Shown here piece after piece: positions 36,398 through 43,991 of a DNA stretch of 64,000 nt; the first letter of the stretch is position 1; every line of letters begins with the position of its first letter. Below the pieces are notes generated by a model that worked only from the letters and a program-made list of their open reading frames with translations, ran no database searches and was not told the origin of the DNA. Made by a program: the position numbers and the translations under genes. Source of the DNA: Streptococcus mitis (GTDB lineage Bacteria; Bacillota; Bacilli; Lactobacillales; Streptococcaceae); assembly GCF_000722695.1 (NCBI RefSeq), contig NZ_JPFU01000013.1, forward strand, positions 682,001 through 746,000, given 5' to 3'.

Positions 36398-37284
36398 CGT
36401 AACCAAATCAGATAAGCGCCTAATACAAAGAATAAAATAGTGAGGCATATAGCTGTTTCAGCCAGTACCAGATAATCCAGAAATGGAAGTTTCAAGAGTC
36501 CCTGAGCCATCTTGAGCGAGGTAGCTGTGATAATGGTTGGGAAGGTGAGGGCTGAGAAAGCTGGTTGAAAGCCTTGTTTTAAAATATTGGGCAGACGAGT
36601 CAAAACAAAGAAAAAGAAGGATTGGGAAGCCAAAATCATGGCAATCAAGAGCCAAGTCGGTAGGTTGACTCCTCCAACTCGAACTAGAGAAGCCAAGAGT
36701 AGAGAGAAAGGAGCACAGTAAATCCCTTCTTGTCCAAGCATGGCTAGTGGGAGCGGATGTTTCTTTAAATCGCTATAAATAAGCGGGTAGAGATAGAAGG
36801 TCAAGAGAAATCCAAAACTCAAGGTCGCATAGGCAATTTCGATGATGCCTACAAGAGGATAGGTCAAGGCTGCTACTGCTATTCCCACATAAAGTACCGT
36901 CCAGCTTGGAGTTGCATGAACCCTCTTACCTGGACAAGCAAACTTGATGGTGAAACCAGCAATCAGGGCCACATCCAAGAGAAATGAAAACCACCAGAGT
37001 CCTTGCGCTACTAAAGGAAGATAAGGAAACAAGCGGAAGACATAGGTAGATAAAATCATTCCAGCCATGGGAAAGGTGGCCATTCCTGATAAAAGAGGGG
37101 GCTTGGTCAATTCTTGCTTTGTTTCTTTCCAATTAAAGAGATGTAGAATTAGAAAATAAATCCACAAAATCAAACCTGTCAGACTAAAAAGATGTGACAG
37201 AACCGGCAACGTATCTAAAACGAGATTCCCAGCTCCTGCTAAACCGAGCAAGCAACCAGAAAATACTAAGGGGAGTTTTTTCAT
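36385..37284 (-). CDS. TDT-family (tellurite-resistance/dicarboxylate) transporter
   Basis: 299 residues from the ATG at 37284, which has GGAGG upstream; an in-frame start four codons earlier is less likely. It has about ten hydrophobic segments throughout and resembles the SLAC1/TehA fold: short paired helices and TYPLVGIIEIAYATLSFGFLLTFY in the middle. In Gram-positive genomes this family is often mislabelled exfoliative toxin A/B; it is a membrane anion-channel or transporter-like protein, and its substrate is unknown. Convergent with serS. Confidence 0.85.
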   Translation of the reverse strand: MKKLPLVFSGCLLGLAGAGNLVLDTLPVLSHLFSLTGLILWIYFLILHLFNWKETKQELTKPPLLSGMATFPMAGMILSTYVFRLFPYLPLVAQGLWWFSFLLDVALIAGFTIKFACPGKRVHATPSWTVLYVGIAVAALTYPLVGIIEIAYATLSFGFLLTFYLYPLIYSDLKKHPLPLAMLGQEGIYCAPFSLLLASLVRVGGVNLPTWLLIAMILASQSFFFFVLTRLPNILKQGFQPAFSALTFPTIITATSLKMAQGLLKLPFLDYLVLAETAICLTILFFVLGAYLIWLRKKV

Positions 37285-37344
37285 CCTAACCTCCAATAAT
37301 CATGTTAGTTTCAGTATAGCATAAAAGCGCTTAAATGAGGACTT

Positions 37345-37378
37345 AAAAAAACGAAGTTGAAAATTCAAACTTCGTTTG
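37345..37378 (-). terminator. Terminator after the acyl-CoA dehydrogenase-like gene
   Basis: AAAAAAACGAAGTTGAA / TTCAAACTTCGTTTGTT, a strong stem with a T run on the minus strand, ten bases past the stop at 37388. Confidence 0.8.
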
Positions 37379-37387
37379 TTCTACTTT

Positions 37388-38452
37388 TTAACTCGTTGCT
37401 AAGATATGACGCAACTGAACAGCGCTTGGAGAAACAATTGGAAGAAAGGCTCCTTCATTCCAACGACGAATAAATCCAGATGTTGATTTACTAAAGTAAC
37501 CTCTACCACCACCTGCTTGTAACTCTAATAGAAGACTCTGAGCAACAACATCCACAATGTCTATTCTTAACTGAAATAGTTCACGCGGATTGGTAACAAA
37601 ATAAGACCTGTCAGACAAACCTTGATAAAGCTCTTGTCGAATAGCCTCTAACTGCTCGACCTGATGTTTCCATTCATCTGTTAATACACTTCGTTTCCCC
37701 AATTCTTTTTCTACTTCTGAGAGAGAACGTTCAGCTAAACCAAAAGCTAGACCAAATTGGTAGCCTAAAAAAGTAGGACGATTTTGTGCTAAAAATTGAT
37801 GAGCATCTTTGGATAGAATCCATTCCTCTTTCAAAAGGACCTTATTAAAAGTCAGAGCAGCCGTGTTTCCTCCTTGAAGAGAAACAAATTCTAAGTCTTC
37901 AGAACGACTAAAATTCTCTGCGTCCGATGGTACAGCCACCACATAACTTGTACTTGGATCATCTGGAAAACCTGCCACAAAAATAGTTAAGAATTGATCT
38001 CTTCGAGCATTCGTGACCCATGGTAGTCGCCCTTTTAGATACAATTGTCCATTTTCTTCAATAATCCGAACATTCAGTTCTTCTAGGTCAGATAGATATT
38101 TGACAGCATTGGACAAGGCAGTGGCACCTGCATATTCTCCAGACAAGAGTTTTTCCAGATAGGTTTCCTTAAAATAGGAGTTATCTGTATGAAGAATATT
38201 ATCAATTAGGGTGCGTTGTCCCCATGAAATAAAAGAAGCTGTTAAGGAATGTTGTGCGAGCTCTGCAAGGATATCAATGACATCTTGGTCACTTCCTCCT
38301 GAACCTCCGATAGATTCTGAAATTCCTACACGAAAGGCTCCCTCTGCTGCAATTTTCTCAATCAGCTGCTCTCCAGCCTGACAAGATTGTTTGTCAATTT
38401 CATCAGCATGCTGGTCCAACCAGCTCAAAAATTCTTCTGAGAAAAATCCCAT
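37388..38452 (-). CDS. Acyl-CoA dehydrogenase-like flavoprotein
   Basis: 354 residues. The overall pattern is that of acyl-CoA dehydrogenases: an N-terminal helical domain with GISESIGGSGGSDQDVIDILAELAQHS, a middle beta domain with LKGRLPWVTNARRDQFLTIFV, and a C-terminal four-helix domain ending LQAGGGRGYFSKSTSGFIRRWNEGAFLPI. It is slightly shorter than classical members (~380). Streptococci lack a beta-oxidation pathway, so a side role (FAD monooxygenase-like or redox of a small thioester) is more likely. It is coupled to the AhpD-like gene 14 bp upstream. The substrate cannot be inferred. Confidence 0.82.
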   Translation of the reverse strand: MGFFSEEFLSWLDQHADEIDKQSCQAGEQLIEKIAAEGAFRVGISESIGGSGGSDQDVIDILAELAQHSLTASFISWGQRTLIDNILHTDNSYFKETYLEKLLSGEYAGATALSNAVKYLSDLEELNVRIIEENGQLYLKGRLPWVTNARRDQFLTIFVAGFPDDPSTSYVVAVPSDAENFSRSEDLEFVSLQGGNTAALTFNKVLLKEEWILSKDAHQFLAQNRPTFLGYQFGLAFGLAERSLSEVEKELGKRSVLTDEWKHQVEQLEAIRQELYQGLSDRSYFVTNPRELFQLRIDIVDVVAQSLLLELQAGGGRGYFSKSTSGFIRRWNEGAFLPIVSPSAVQLRHILATS

Positions 38453-38466
38453 AGTCTTTCCTCCTT

Positions 38467-39015
38467 TTAAGCATAAGGTTGCAATTCTGGGTTGATTGGT
38501 GTATTGGCTAGGTTGTTGGCATAGTTACAGAGGCTTGCTAGGCTGACACCAAGAACCACATCCAAGGCATTTTGGTGGGTATAGCCAGCTTCTAAAAACT
38601 CAGACAAGGCTTCATCTCCAACACGCCCCTTGGTATTAATAACCGCTAAGGTAAATTTAGCTAGGGTGTCCAATTTAGGATCTGTTTCAATCGGAGTACG
38701 ATTGCGGAGGGCTTGAAGCAGATCATCATTCATCTGGATTTGTTTAATTGAAAAGGCTGTGTGACCTGCGACGCAGAAGGCACAACCATTAGTTACGGCT
38801 GCCGTGATTTGCACCACTTCACGCTCAACAGGTGTCAGACTATTGCGACGGTTGATAGCTCCGACAGTTCTGTAGGCTTCTAGGGCAGTAGGTGCATTAG
38901 CCAAGAGTCCGATTAGATTGGGAATAAAGCCATTGTTGTCTTTTTCTACTGTTTCAAGAACTTCTTTCACTTCTGCTGGTGCTGATTCTACTGTATGGAT
39001 TGTAAATGTTGTCAT
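38467..39015 (-). CDS. Carboxymuconolactone decarboxylase/AhpD-like alkylhydroperoxidase
   Basis: 182 residues from the ATG at 39015, seven bases after AGAGG; the preceding ATG (39018) is also possible. The AhpD-type redox centre is complete: EREVVQITAAVTNGCAFCVAGH with CxxC and the downstream His. The fold is all-helical. Such proteins reduce peroxides or disulfides through the CxxC pair. It probably forms a two-gene unit with the downstream acyl-CoA dehydrogenase-like flavoprotein, suggesting a small thiol/peroxide detoxification or redox pathway. Confidence 0.88.
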   Translation of the reverse strand: MTTFTIHTVESAPAEVKEVLETVEKDNNGFIPNLIGLLANAPTALEAYRTVGAINRRNSLTPVEREVVQITAAVTNGCAFCVAGHTAFSIKQIQMNDDLLQALRNRTPIETDPKLDTLAKFTLAVINTKGRVGDEALSEFLEAGYTHQNALDVVLGVSLASLCNYANNLANTPINPELQPYA

Positions 39016-39118
39016 CATAAAACCTCTTTTCATTTTGTTGAAACCTAGTCTATCACAGATTCTATACCGTGTATAATATATATTTTAAATTGCACTGATA
39101 AAAATTCTTTATGAAAGT

Positions 39119-39143
39119 AAAAAAACCACACAATCTGTGTGAT
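39119..39143 (-). terminator. Terminator of the AgcS symporter gene
   Basis: AATCACACAG-a-TTGTGTGGTTTTTTT on the minus strand, five bases past the stop at 39148. Confidence 0.75.
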
Positions 39144-39147
39144 TTCA

Positions 39148-40470
39148 TTATTTATCAAAATACTTTTTAGTCTCAGCAATGACGACTGGTGATAAAACTA
39201 AGAGGGCAATCAAGTTTGGCAGAGCCATCAAGGCATTGACGATATCTGCGATAATCCAAACCATATCCAACTCGATAAATCCTCCCAACAAGACCATGAG
39301 TACAAAAACCACACGGTAAAGCCAGATGAAACGAACACCAAAGAGGAACTCGAAACAGCGTTCTCCATAGTAGTTCCAACCTAGAATCGTCGTAAAGGCA
39401 AAGAGTACAAGGAAGATGGTCAAGAGGGCAGGCCCAAAGTGTGAAAAGACTGTTGAGAAGGCTGACTGAGTCAAAGCCACTCCATTCAAGTCACTATTCC
39501 ATACTCCAGTTACCAAGATGGTCAAACCAGTTAGAGTACAAATGATGAGGGTATCAATAAAGGTTCCTGTCATGGAAATCAAACCTTGCTCTACTGGTTC
39601 ATTTGTCTTAGCTGCAGCAGCTGCAATGGGAGCAGAACCTAGACCAGATTCGTTTGAAAAGACACCACGCGCCACACCATTTTGAATAGCCATCCGAATG
39701 CTAGCACCAGCAAATCCACCTACCGCAGCAACAGGACTAAAAGCTGATGTTAAGATTAAAGTAATTGTGGCAGGGAGTTTCCCCATATTGAAGAAAATAA
39801 CTGTCAAGGTCCCCAAAATATAAATGATAGCCATAAAAGGAACAACAGCTGTCGAAACCTTAGAAATAGACTTGAGTCCGCCAAAGACGGCAATCGCTAC
39901 TAGGACAGACAAAACGAGAGCTGTGATAGCTGGCGAAATAGTCGTTGTATTTTGGATAGATTCTGTAATCGAGTTGACTTGGGTGAAGGTCCCGATTCCC
40001 AACAAAGCTACTAAGACACCTGCGATAGCAAAAAAGATGGCAAGTGGTCGCCACTTTTCTCCCATACCCAAAAGTATATAGTGCATGGGACCTCCCGCTA
40101 CTGCACCATGGTCATCCTTAGTCCTGTATTTGATAGCCAAGAGTCCTTCCGCATACTTGGTAGCCATTCCAAAGAAAGCCGCCATCCACATCCAAAAGAG
40201 AGCTCCTGGTCCACCGACCTTGATAGCTGTCGCCACCCCGATAATATTTCCCGTACCAACTGTCGCTGCCAGGGCTGTACATAGTGCCGCAAAGCTGGAC
40301 ACATCGCCGTGCCCCTTATCCTTGATAAAAATAAGCTGAAAGGCCTTAGAGAGACGCAAAACCTGCAAGAGTCCTAGACGAGCAGTTAGGTAAATCCCTG
40401 TCCCAACCAATAAAATCAAGAGGGGTGGTCCCCAAGCAAAAGCATCAATTGATTTAAGCAATTCTAACAT
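39148..40470 (-). CDS. Alanine/glycine:cation symporter (AgcS family)
   Basis: 440 residues with about ten to eleven membrane segments. Family features are the start SIDAFAWGPPLLILLVGTGIYLTARL, AALCTALAATVGTGNIIGVA (cation and amino acid site), MWMAAFFGMATKYAEGLLAIKYR and RGVFSNESGLGSAPIAAAAAKTNEPVEQG. It imports alanine or glycine with sodium. The glycine riboswitch in its leader argues that glycine is a physiological substrate. Confidence 0.95.
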   Translation of the reverse strand: MLELLKSIDAFAWGPPLLILLVGTGIYLTARLGLLQVLRLSKAFQLIFIKDKGHGDVSSFAALCTALAATVGTGNIIGVATAIKVGGPGALFWMWMAAFFGMATKYAEGLLAIKYRTKDDHGAVAGGPMHYILLGMGEKWRPLAIFFAIAGVLVALLGIGTFTQVNSITESIQNTTTISPAITALVLSVLVAIAVFGGLKSISKVSTAVVPFMAIIYILGTLTVIFFNMGKLPATITLILTSAFSPVAAVGGFAGASIRMAIQNGVARGVFSNESGLGSAPIAAAAAKTNEPVEQGLISMTGTFIDTLIICTLTGLTILVTGVWNSDLNGVALTQSAFSTVFSHFGPALLTIFLVLFAFTTILGWNYYGERCFEFLFGVRFIWLYRVVFVLMVLLGGFIELDMVWIIADIVNALMALPNLIALLVLSPVVIAETKKYFDK

Positions 40471-40566
40471 TTCCTTCTCCTATCTTTTCAACCCCAAAAG
40501 AAAGAGCACATGCAAGATACACGTACTCTGGAATGCTTAGATAAATGCTAAAAAGCGGTCTATCCT

Positions 40567-40649
40567 AGCTCTGTCCTTTTACCTGAGAGTTTGAGCAGTT
40601 GCCTGCCTTGCCCCTTCGGTGCCTTTACGGTCTCTCCAGAGTTCCGTCC
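40567..40649 (-). promoter_or_regulatory. Glycine riboswitch (single aptamer)
   Basis: On the minus strand the leader of the symporter gene reads CTGGAGAGACC, ...GCACCGAAGGGGCAA..., then ACTCTCAGGTAAAAGGACAGA, which is the conserved core of the glycine aptamer. Only one aptamer is seen rather than the tandem pair. In streptococci this class usually turns the transporter off when glycine is high; the sign is not proven here. Confidence 0.92.
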
Positions 40650-40725
40650 ATTTACAGTCATGGAAAATCAAACGATTTGCCACTTCTATTAAACTTCATT
40701 CGGTGTTGGTATTTAATTGATTCTT

Positions 40726-40754
40726 ATTTTACAAAAAATGTTGGCTTTTGTCAA
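40726..40754 (-). promoter_or_regulatory. Promoter of the glycine-riboswitch/AgcS transcript
   Basis: Minus-strand TTGACA (40749-40754), a 17-bp spacer and TAAAAT (40726-40731), about 75 bp upstream of the aptamer. Confidence 0.75.
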
Positions 40755-40860
40755 TGTTTTTTGGAAAAATGTATGTGTCGTGATTTTTGAGAAATCCTAA
40801 ATTTCCATATAAATACATGCAGATATACGAAAGGGCTAAACATTTTTGTATGCTCAGCCC

Positions 40861-40889
40861 TTGACAATGATTTTTTCTTATGCTATCAT
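40861..40889 (+). promoter_or_regulatory. Consensus promoter of a small plus-strand RNA
   Basis: TTGACA (40861-40866), a 17-bp spacer and TATCAT (40884-40889). A terminator follows 43 bp downstream and no reading frame lies between. Confidence 0.7.
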
Positions 40890-40895
40890 TTTAGT

Positions 40896-40967
40896 TGACT
40901 GAGTAATACAAGTGAGGTTTGTGTTACTCTGCGGAGTTGGAGGCTCATTTCCAACTCCTTTTTTCGT
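40896..40967 (+). ncRNA. Candidate small RNA of about 72 nt
   Basis: It runs from the predicted start after the TATCAT box to a terminator GGAGTTGG-aggctcattt-CCAACTCCTTTTTT (40932-40966). A first hairpin GAGTAATAC/GTGTTACTC holds a GTGAGG loop. A consensus promoter on the opposite strand (40983-41010) fires across it, so the two transcripts would be antisense. I do not recognise it as a known streptococcal RNA. Confidence 0.55.
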
Positions 40968-40982
40968 TGTTTTTATATCTCT

Positions 40983-41010
40983 ATTATACCAAAATCAGGA
41001 TAAATGTCAA
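40983..41010 (-). promoter_or_regulatory. Sigma-A promoter facing away from the conjugative element
   Basis: Minus-strand TTGACA (41005-41010), a 16-bp spacer and TATAAT (40983-40988). Downstream, AAAGGAG-ttggaa-ATG opens a 20-codon frame MSLQLRRVTQTSLVLLSQLK fully antisense to the small RNA. The promoter is chiefly of interest because the transposase-bearing element begins about 16 bp upstream of its -35 box. Confidence 0.7.
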
Positions 41011-41093
41011 TTATTCCACGCCAAAAAAGCCCAAATCTCACTAGAAATTTTTGCTTATTTATATTTGTGTTTTCGTTAAAATTAGCACTTAAA

Positions 41094-42428
41094 TTATTTC
41101 ATCTTAAATATCTTTTCTATATTTTTATGTAAACGGGGGAGTTTGTAGTCTTTAGAGTCATTTTTAGGCCGAACACTATCCGCACTGATATGATCCAATG
41201 ACGTATACTTATCATAGTTTTCCTTCCATTCTCCAAAAAATAAATCTCTTAATTTTCCTTCACGCTCTAACAATATCATATTCGCTACGGCTATCCCACC
41301 TTCACTTGTCCAATACATCCCTCTATGCTTCATTCTATACGTTATTTTTCTATGTTGGCTCTCCATAATCCCAATACCTGCCTTTGGAAGTCCTCTCATC
41401 TCCGCTGGTTTCGTATACTGAAAATTTCTAATTAATCTACTCGAATAATATTCAAATTTTTCTTGTCCTTCTTCACTACTAACCAAAGATTCTATAGTAT
41501 CTAGTGAACGCCTTAATAATTTCTTATCATGCTCTCTAATAGCTTGAAATAAGTCTTCTCTCAACTCTCTCGGATAAGACTTTGTAAATTCTTTGATTTC
41601 TTTGTTCAAGTGATATTCGTCCCAAAAATGCTCATGCCTCTTAATATTAAATGATTTAGCAATTTCAGTAAATACATGTGGAGTATAGCCCTTGCCACAG
41701 TCAGAATTGGTAACTAGTACAGTCTCATTTGTAATTTCATATTCATTTTCCAATAAATCCAACAATTCTCTACGAGCTGAGCGATTATCCAATCGGATAA
41801 GCTCTTTTTTATTTTCTAGCTCAAAACGATTTGGGCCAATCTGTTTTGAGCCTGTATGAACTACAAAATGTGATAAATCCATATTCTTTTTTTCAGAACC
41901 ATCTTCGGATGTTTTCACATATACACCATCTCCCTCTATATAGATGGTATCTGCTTTAATTTTTTCAATCTTCTTCTCTTCTTTAAAAAATCGATAATCA
42001 TCCTTTTCTTCTAGTAATTGATTGGCTAATTTAACGACCTTATTGACGGTATCTTTAGTGACAGTTACATTATAAACCATCTCAATTGTCTCTCCTACCT
42101 GACGATAGGGTAGTTTTGTAGCTAGAACCGCAGCTTGATATAATAGTTCCTGTGAATGACGTACATTTTTTTCTAAGCCTAACATTTCATCAACTGGTAT
42201 TCTACATTCACCATTCTTATACCAACGTTTTCTAGAAAAGGTCACTTCTCCAAATGTAAAAGCTACTGTACGTTCAGACTGATTTTTACAACGATATCCT
42301 TTAGATCTCATACTAGAGCTTATCGACTCATCATATTGTGCAATATGCTGTAAAAAATTTTGTTTTGTCTTTTCTTGTTCCTGACTACTAAATCTCAATT
42401 CATCAAATTGTTTCATACAATTTTTCAT
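41094..42428 (-). CDS. ISLre2-family (UPF0236, Mutator-type) DDE transposase
   Basis: About 444 residues from the ATG at 42428; a later ATG (42416, MKQFDELRF) is equally plausible. Conserved segments are SKGYRCKNQSERTVAFTFGEVTFSRKRWYKNG, then KLPYRQVGETIE. The catalytic D-D-E residues lie in YIEGDGVYV, VTNSDCGKGYTPHVF and GIMESQHRKITYRMKHRGMYW. It cuts and joins DNA ends. In a simple ISLre2 insertion it would be alone; next to a full set of conjugation genes it is probably the mobility enzyme of a TnGBS-like element. The frame is intact. Confidence 0.92.
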   Translation of the reverse strand: MKNCMKQFDELRFSSQEQEKTKQNFLQHIAQYDESISSSMRSKGYRCKNQSERTVAFTFGEVTFSRKRWYKNGECRIPVDEMLGLEKNVRHSQELLYQAAVLATKLPYRQVGETIEMVYNVTVTKDTVNKVVKLANQLLEEKDDYRFFKEEKKIEKIKADTIYIEGDGVYVKTSEDGSEKKNMDLSHFVVHTGSKQIGPNRFELENKKELIRLDNRSARRELLDLLENEYEITNETVLVTNSDCGKGYTPHVFTEIAKSFNIKRHEHFWDEYHLNKEIKEFTKSYPRELREDLFQAIREHDKKLLRRSLDTIESLVSSEEGQEKFEYYSSRLIRNFQYTKPAEMRGLPKAGIGIMESQHRKITYRMKHRGMYWTSEGGIAVANMILLEREGKLRDLFFGEWKENYDKYTSLDHISADSVRPKNDSKDYKLPRLHKNIEKIFKMK

Positions 42429-42606
42429 TTCCCTTTCAATTCTTATGAAAATTGTATGATTTTTAAAACAAGTCATCAAATTTATTTTTGTTCCAAGAAT
42501 AAAATATGCTCTTTCTTTGAATTAAAATCAACGCCCTATTTATTATTGAAAAATACTAAAGTGATTTAATTGGGTATCAGAAATTCAACTGTTTCTATTT
42601 CAAGGT

Positions 42607-42637
42607 AAAATAAGAGCCTGATATAAGAACCAGGCTC
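42607..42637 (-). terminator. Terminator-like hairpin downstream of the partition genes
   Basis: GAGCCTG-gttcttatat-CAGGCTC followed by TTATTTT on the minus strand. The T run is broken. Confidence 0.5.
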
Positions 42638-42703
42638 AGTACGGTTGTCAAGATTATTATCCCACAACCAATAGAAGTATTTTACAACAAAAAATAACAG
42701 ACT

Positions 42704-42760
42704 TTATAATTATATTTATAGTTGTAATTATGTTTATGTTTGTAAATATAATTATAATTA
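42704..42760. repeat. AT-rich repeat, copy 1 (candidate centromere/operator)
   Basis: Shares the blocks ATAATTATATTTATA, TTATGTTTATGTTTGTAAAT and ATAATTATA with copies at 43055 and 43941. Its outer blocks are inverted with respect to each other. It lies 57 bp downstream of the small partition gene. Confidence 0.75.
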
Positions 42761-42816
42761 TTTTTTTAAGGGATGACTTTCTCCTCGTAGCAATCAGATA
42801 TAGTTATATCTATTTT

Positions 42817-43041
42817 TTATTGTAAAGTTTCCAACCACTTATCAAGATAATCTGATGCAGACTTTGCACCAGCTGCTTTTGCAACTTGATCTAACTTTTT
42901 CCGATTACTTGGCTTCAAAGTAAACTGGAATTGCTTCTTACGTTCAAAACTTTCAAAACTATCTATATCTGGAAGCTGTTCAGGTTGATGAGTTACTTCA
43001 ATAATCTGTGAAATTTCTTTTTCTTTCGGTGTAAATGCCAT
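42817..43041 (-). CDS. Small ParB-like/ribbon-helix-helix-type partner of ParA
   Basis: 74 residues from the second ATG (43041), six bases after AAGGAG. The N-terminal half is acidic and probably disordered. The C-terminal half (QFQFTLKPSNRKKLDQVAKAAGAKSASDYLDKWLETLQ) has the strand-helix-helix pattern of small DNA-binding proteins that accompany ParA in type Ib partition systems. It is 50 bp downstream of parA and flanked on both sides by AT-rich repeats, its likely binding sites. Confidence 0.75.
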   Translation of the reverse strand: MAFTPKEKEISQIIEVTHQPEQLPDIDSFESFERKKQFQFTLKPSNRKKLDQVAKAAGAKSASDYLDKWLETLQ

Positions 43042-43054
43042 CATAATCTCCTTC

Positions 43055-43100
43055 TAATTATATTTATAACCGTATTTATGTTTACAAATATAATTATATT
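43055..43100. repeat. AT-rich repeat, copy 2 (between parA and its partner)
   Basis: TAATTATATTTATAA, then GTATTTATGTTTACAAATA and TAATTATATT; the best-conserved copy relative to copy 1. It occupies the whole parA/partner gap and the leader of the partner gene. Confidence 0.75.
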
Positions 43101-43900
43101 GTATCATAAATTCTTGAAAAAGTCTCCTCTAGCTCCATAAAAAACTTTTTATGTTTTTGATAAAGATCAGAATTCTCCTTCATATCTGCAATAGAGACCT
43201 TATCAATCGTGGAATGATTGAATAGCTCTTTTGCTGGTACAATCCCTAGAAGGTTATCTGTTCCCTTTTCTTTAGCTTCAAGTCCTAGGGCTTCCAGTAA
43301 TTCTCTTGATGATCCATAATTTGGTCGGATCATATTTGCTAGAAAATATAACTCAGCAGTAATGTAGGACTCTCTGGTACGATAATCGATTACATCCTTT
43401 CTGAATGCTTCTAACCGAGTTGATAGATTGAATTTAGCATTATAACCAAACTCTGAAGGAGTCAAGGGACTAATAATAGCGTGACTGACCGCAACAGCAT
43501 TTTTTGTAGCGGTCGCAAAGTCTGGTCTACAATCAATCAAGATATAGTCAAACTGACCCAACTTCTTCTTTTCGTAGTTATCTTCTAACCAAAGATAAAG
43601 GAGCATGTTTTTCTTATCGCTATTCTCCAGATCTCGTTCCACCGAGTCCAGCTGAACTGAACCTGGAATGAGACTGATATTTTCCTTGACTTGCTTAATA
43701 TCCACGTCGCCTCCTTTGAAAGCATTCGCAATCGTATTCTGACTTTCGTAAATATTGTAGCATTGAGTCAAATTACACTGATGGTCTAAATCTATAAAGA
43801 GAACCTTATGACCTTTCCTAGCCAACCATTCTCCATAATTAAATGTCAAAGTTGTTTTTCCAACACCGCCTTTAATAGCAGCAAATGTGATAATCTTCAT
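43094..43900 (-). CDS. parA: ParA/Soj-family partition ATPase
   Basis: 268 residues. The deviant Walker A box KGGVGKTT lies at residues 11-18, followed by LFIDLDHQCNLTQCY and YILIDCRPDFATATKNAVAVSHAIISPLTPSEFG (Walker B region). It should segregate the circular form of the element together with the small downstream DNA-binding protein. Plasmid-type partition genes in a conjugative transposon support a replicating intermediate, as known for TnGBS elements. The promoter overlaps AT-rich repeat copy 3, suggesting autoregulation. Confidence 0.92.
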   Translation of the reverse strand: MKIITFAAIKGGVGKTTLTFNYGEWLARKGHKVLFIDLDHQCNLTQCYNIYESQNTIANAFKGGDVDIKQVKENISLIPGSVQLDSVERDLENSDKKNMLLYLWLEDNYEKKKLGQFDYILIDCRPDFATATKNAVAVSHAIISPLTPSEFGYNAKFNLSTRLEAFRKDVIDYRTRESYITAELYFLANMIRPNYGSSRELLEALGLEAKEKGTDNLLGIVPAKELFNHSTIDKVSIADMKENSDLYQKHKKFFMELEETFSRIYDTI

Positions 43901-43940
43901 TCTATTTCTCCTTCTCTTTTTCTATACTTCTATTATACCA

Positions 43941-43991
43941 TTATAATTATATTTGTCAATATGTGTATGTTTATGTTTATAATTATTTTAC
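43941..43991. repeat. AT-rich repeat, copy 3 overlapping the parA promoter
   Basis: ATAATTATATTTGTCAATAT, GTATGTTTATGTTTATAATTA. It is related to copies 1 and 2. On the minus strand it contains TTGACA, and 16 bp on, TATAAT at about 43933-43938, so a protein bound here would block the parA promoter. Confidence 0.7.

Larger units (their letters stand above)
42480..42816. other. Intergenic region between transposase and partition genes
   Basis: About 340 bp without a gene. It contains a terminator-like hairpin (42607-42637) and one of the three AT-rich repeats (42704-42760). No origin iterons of a recognised plasmid family are visible. Confidence 0.5.

Noticed and set aside
40599..40790. 63-codon plus-strand frame over the glycine riboswitch
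   Set aside because: It is antisense to a highly conserved aptamer and has no ribosome site; it is a shadow.
41011..42600. Terminal inverted repeats of the ISLre2-type transposase gene as a stand-alone insertion sequence
   Set aside because: I compared about 80 bp on each side of the transposase gene by eye and found no convincing inverted pair, so the gene is treated as part of the larger element.
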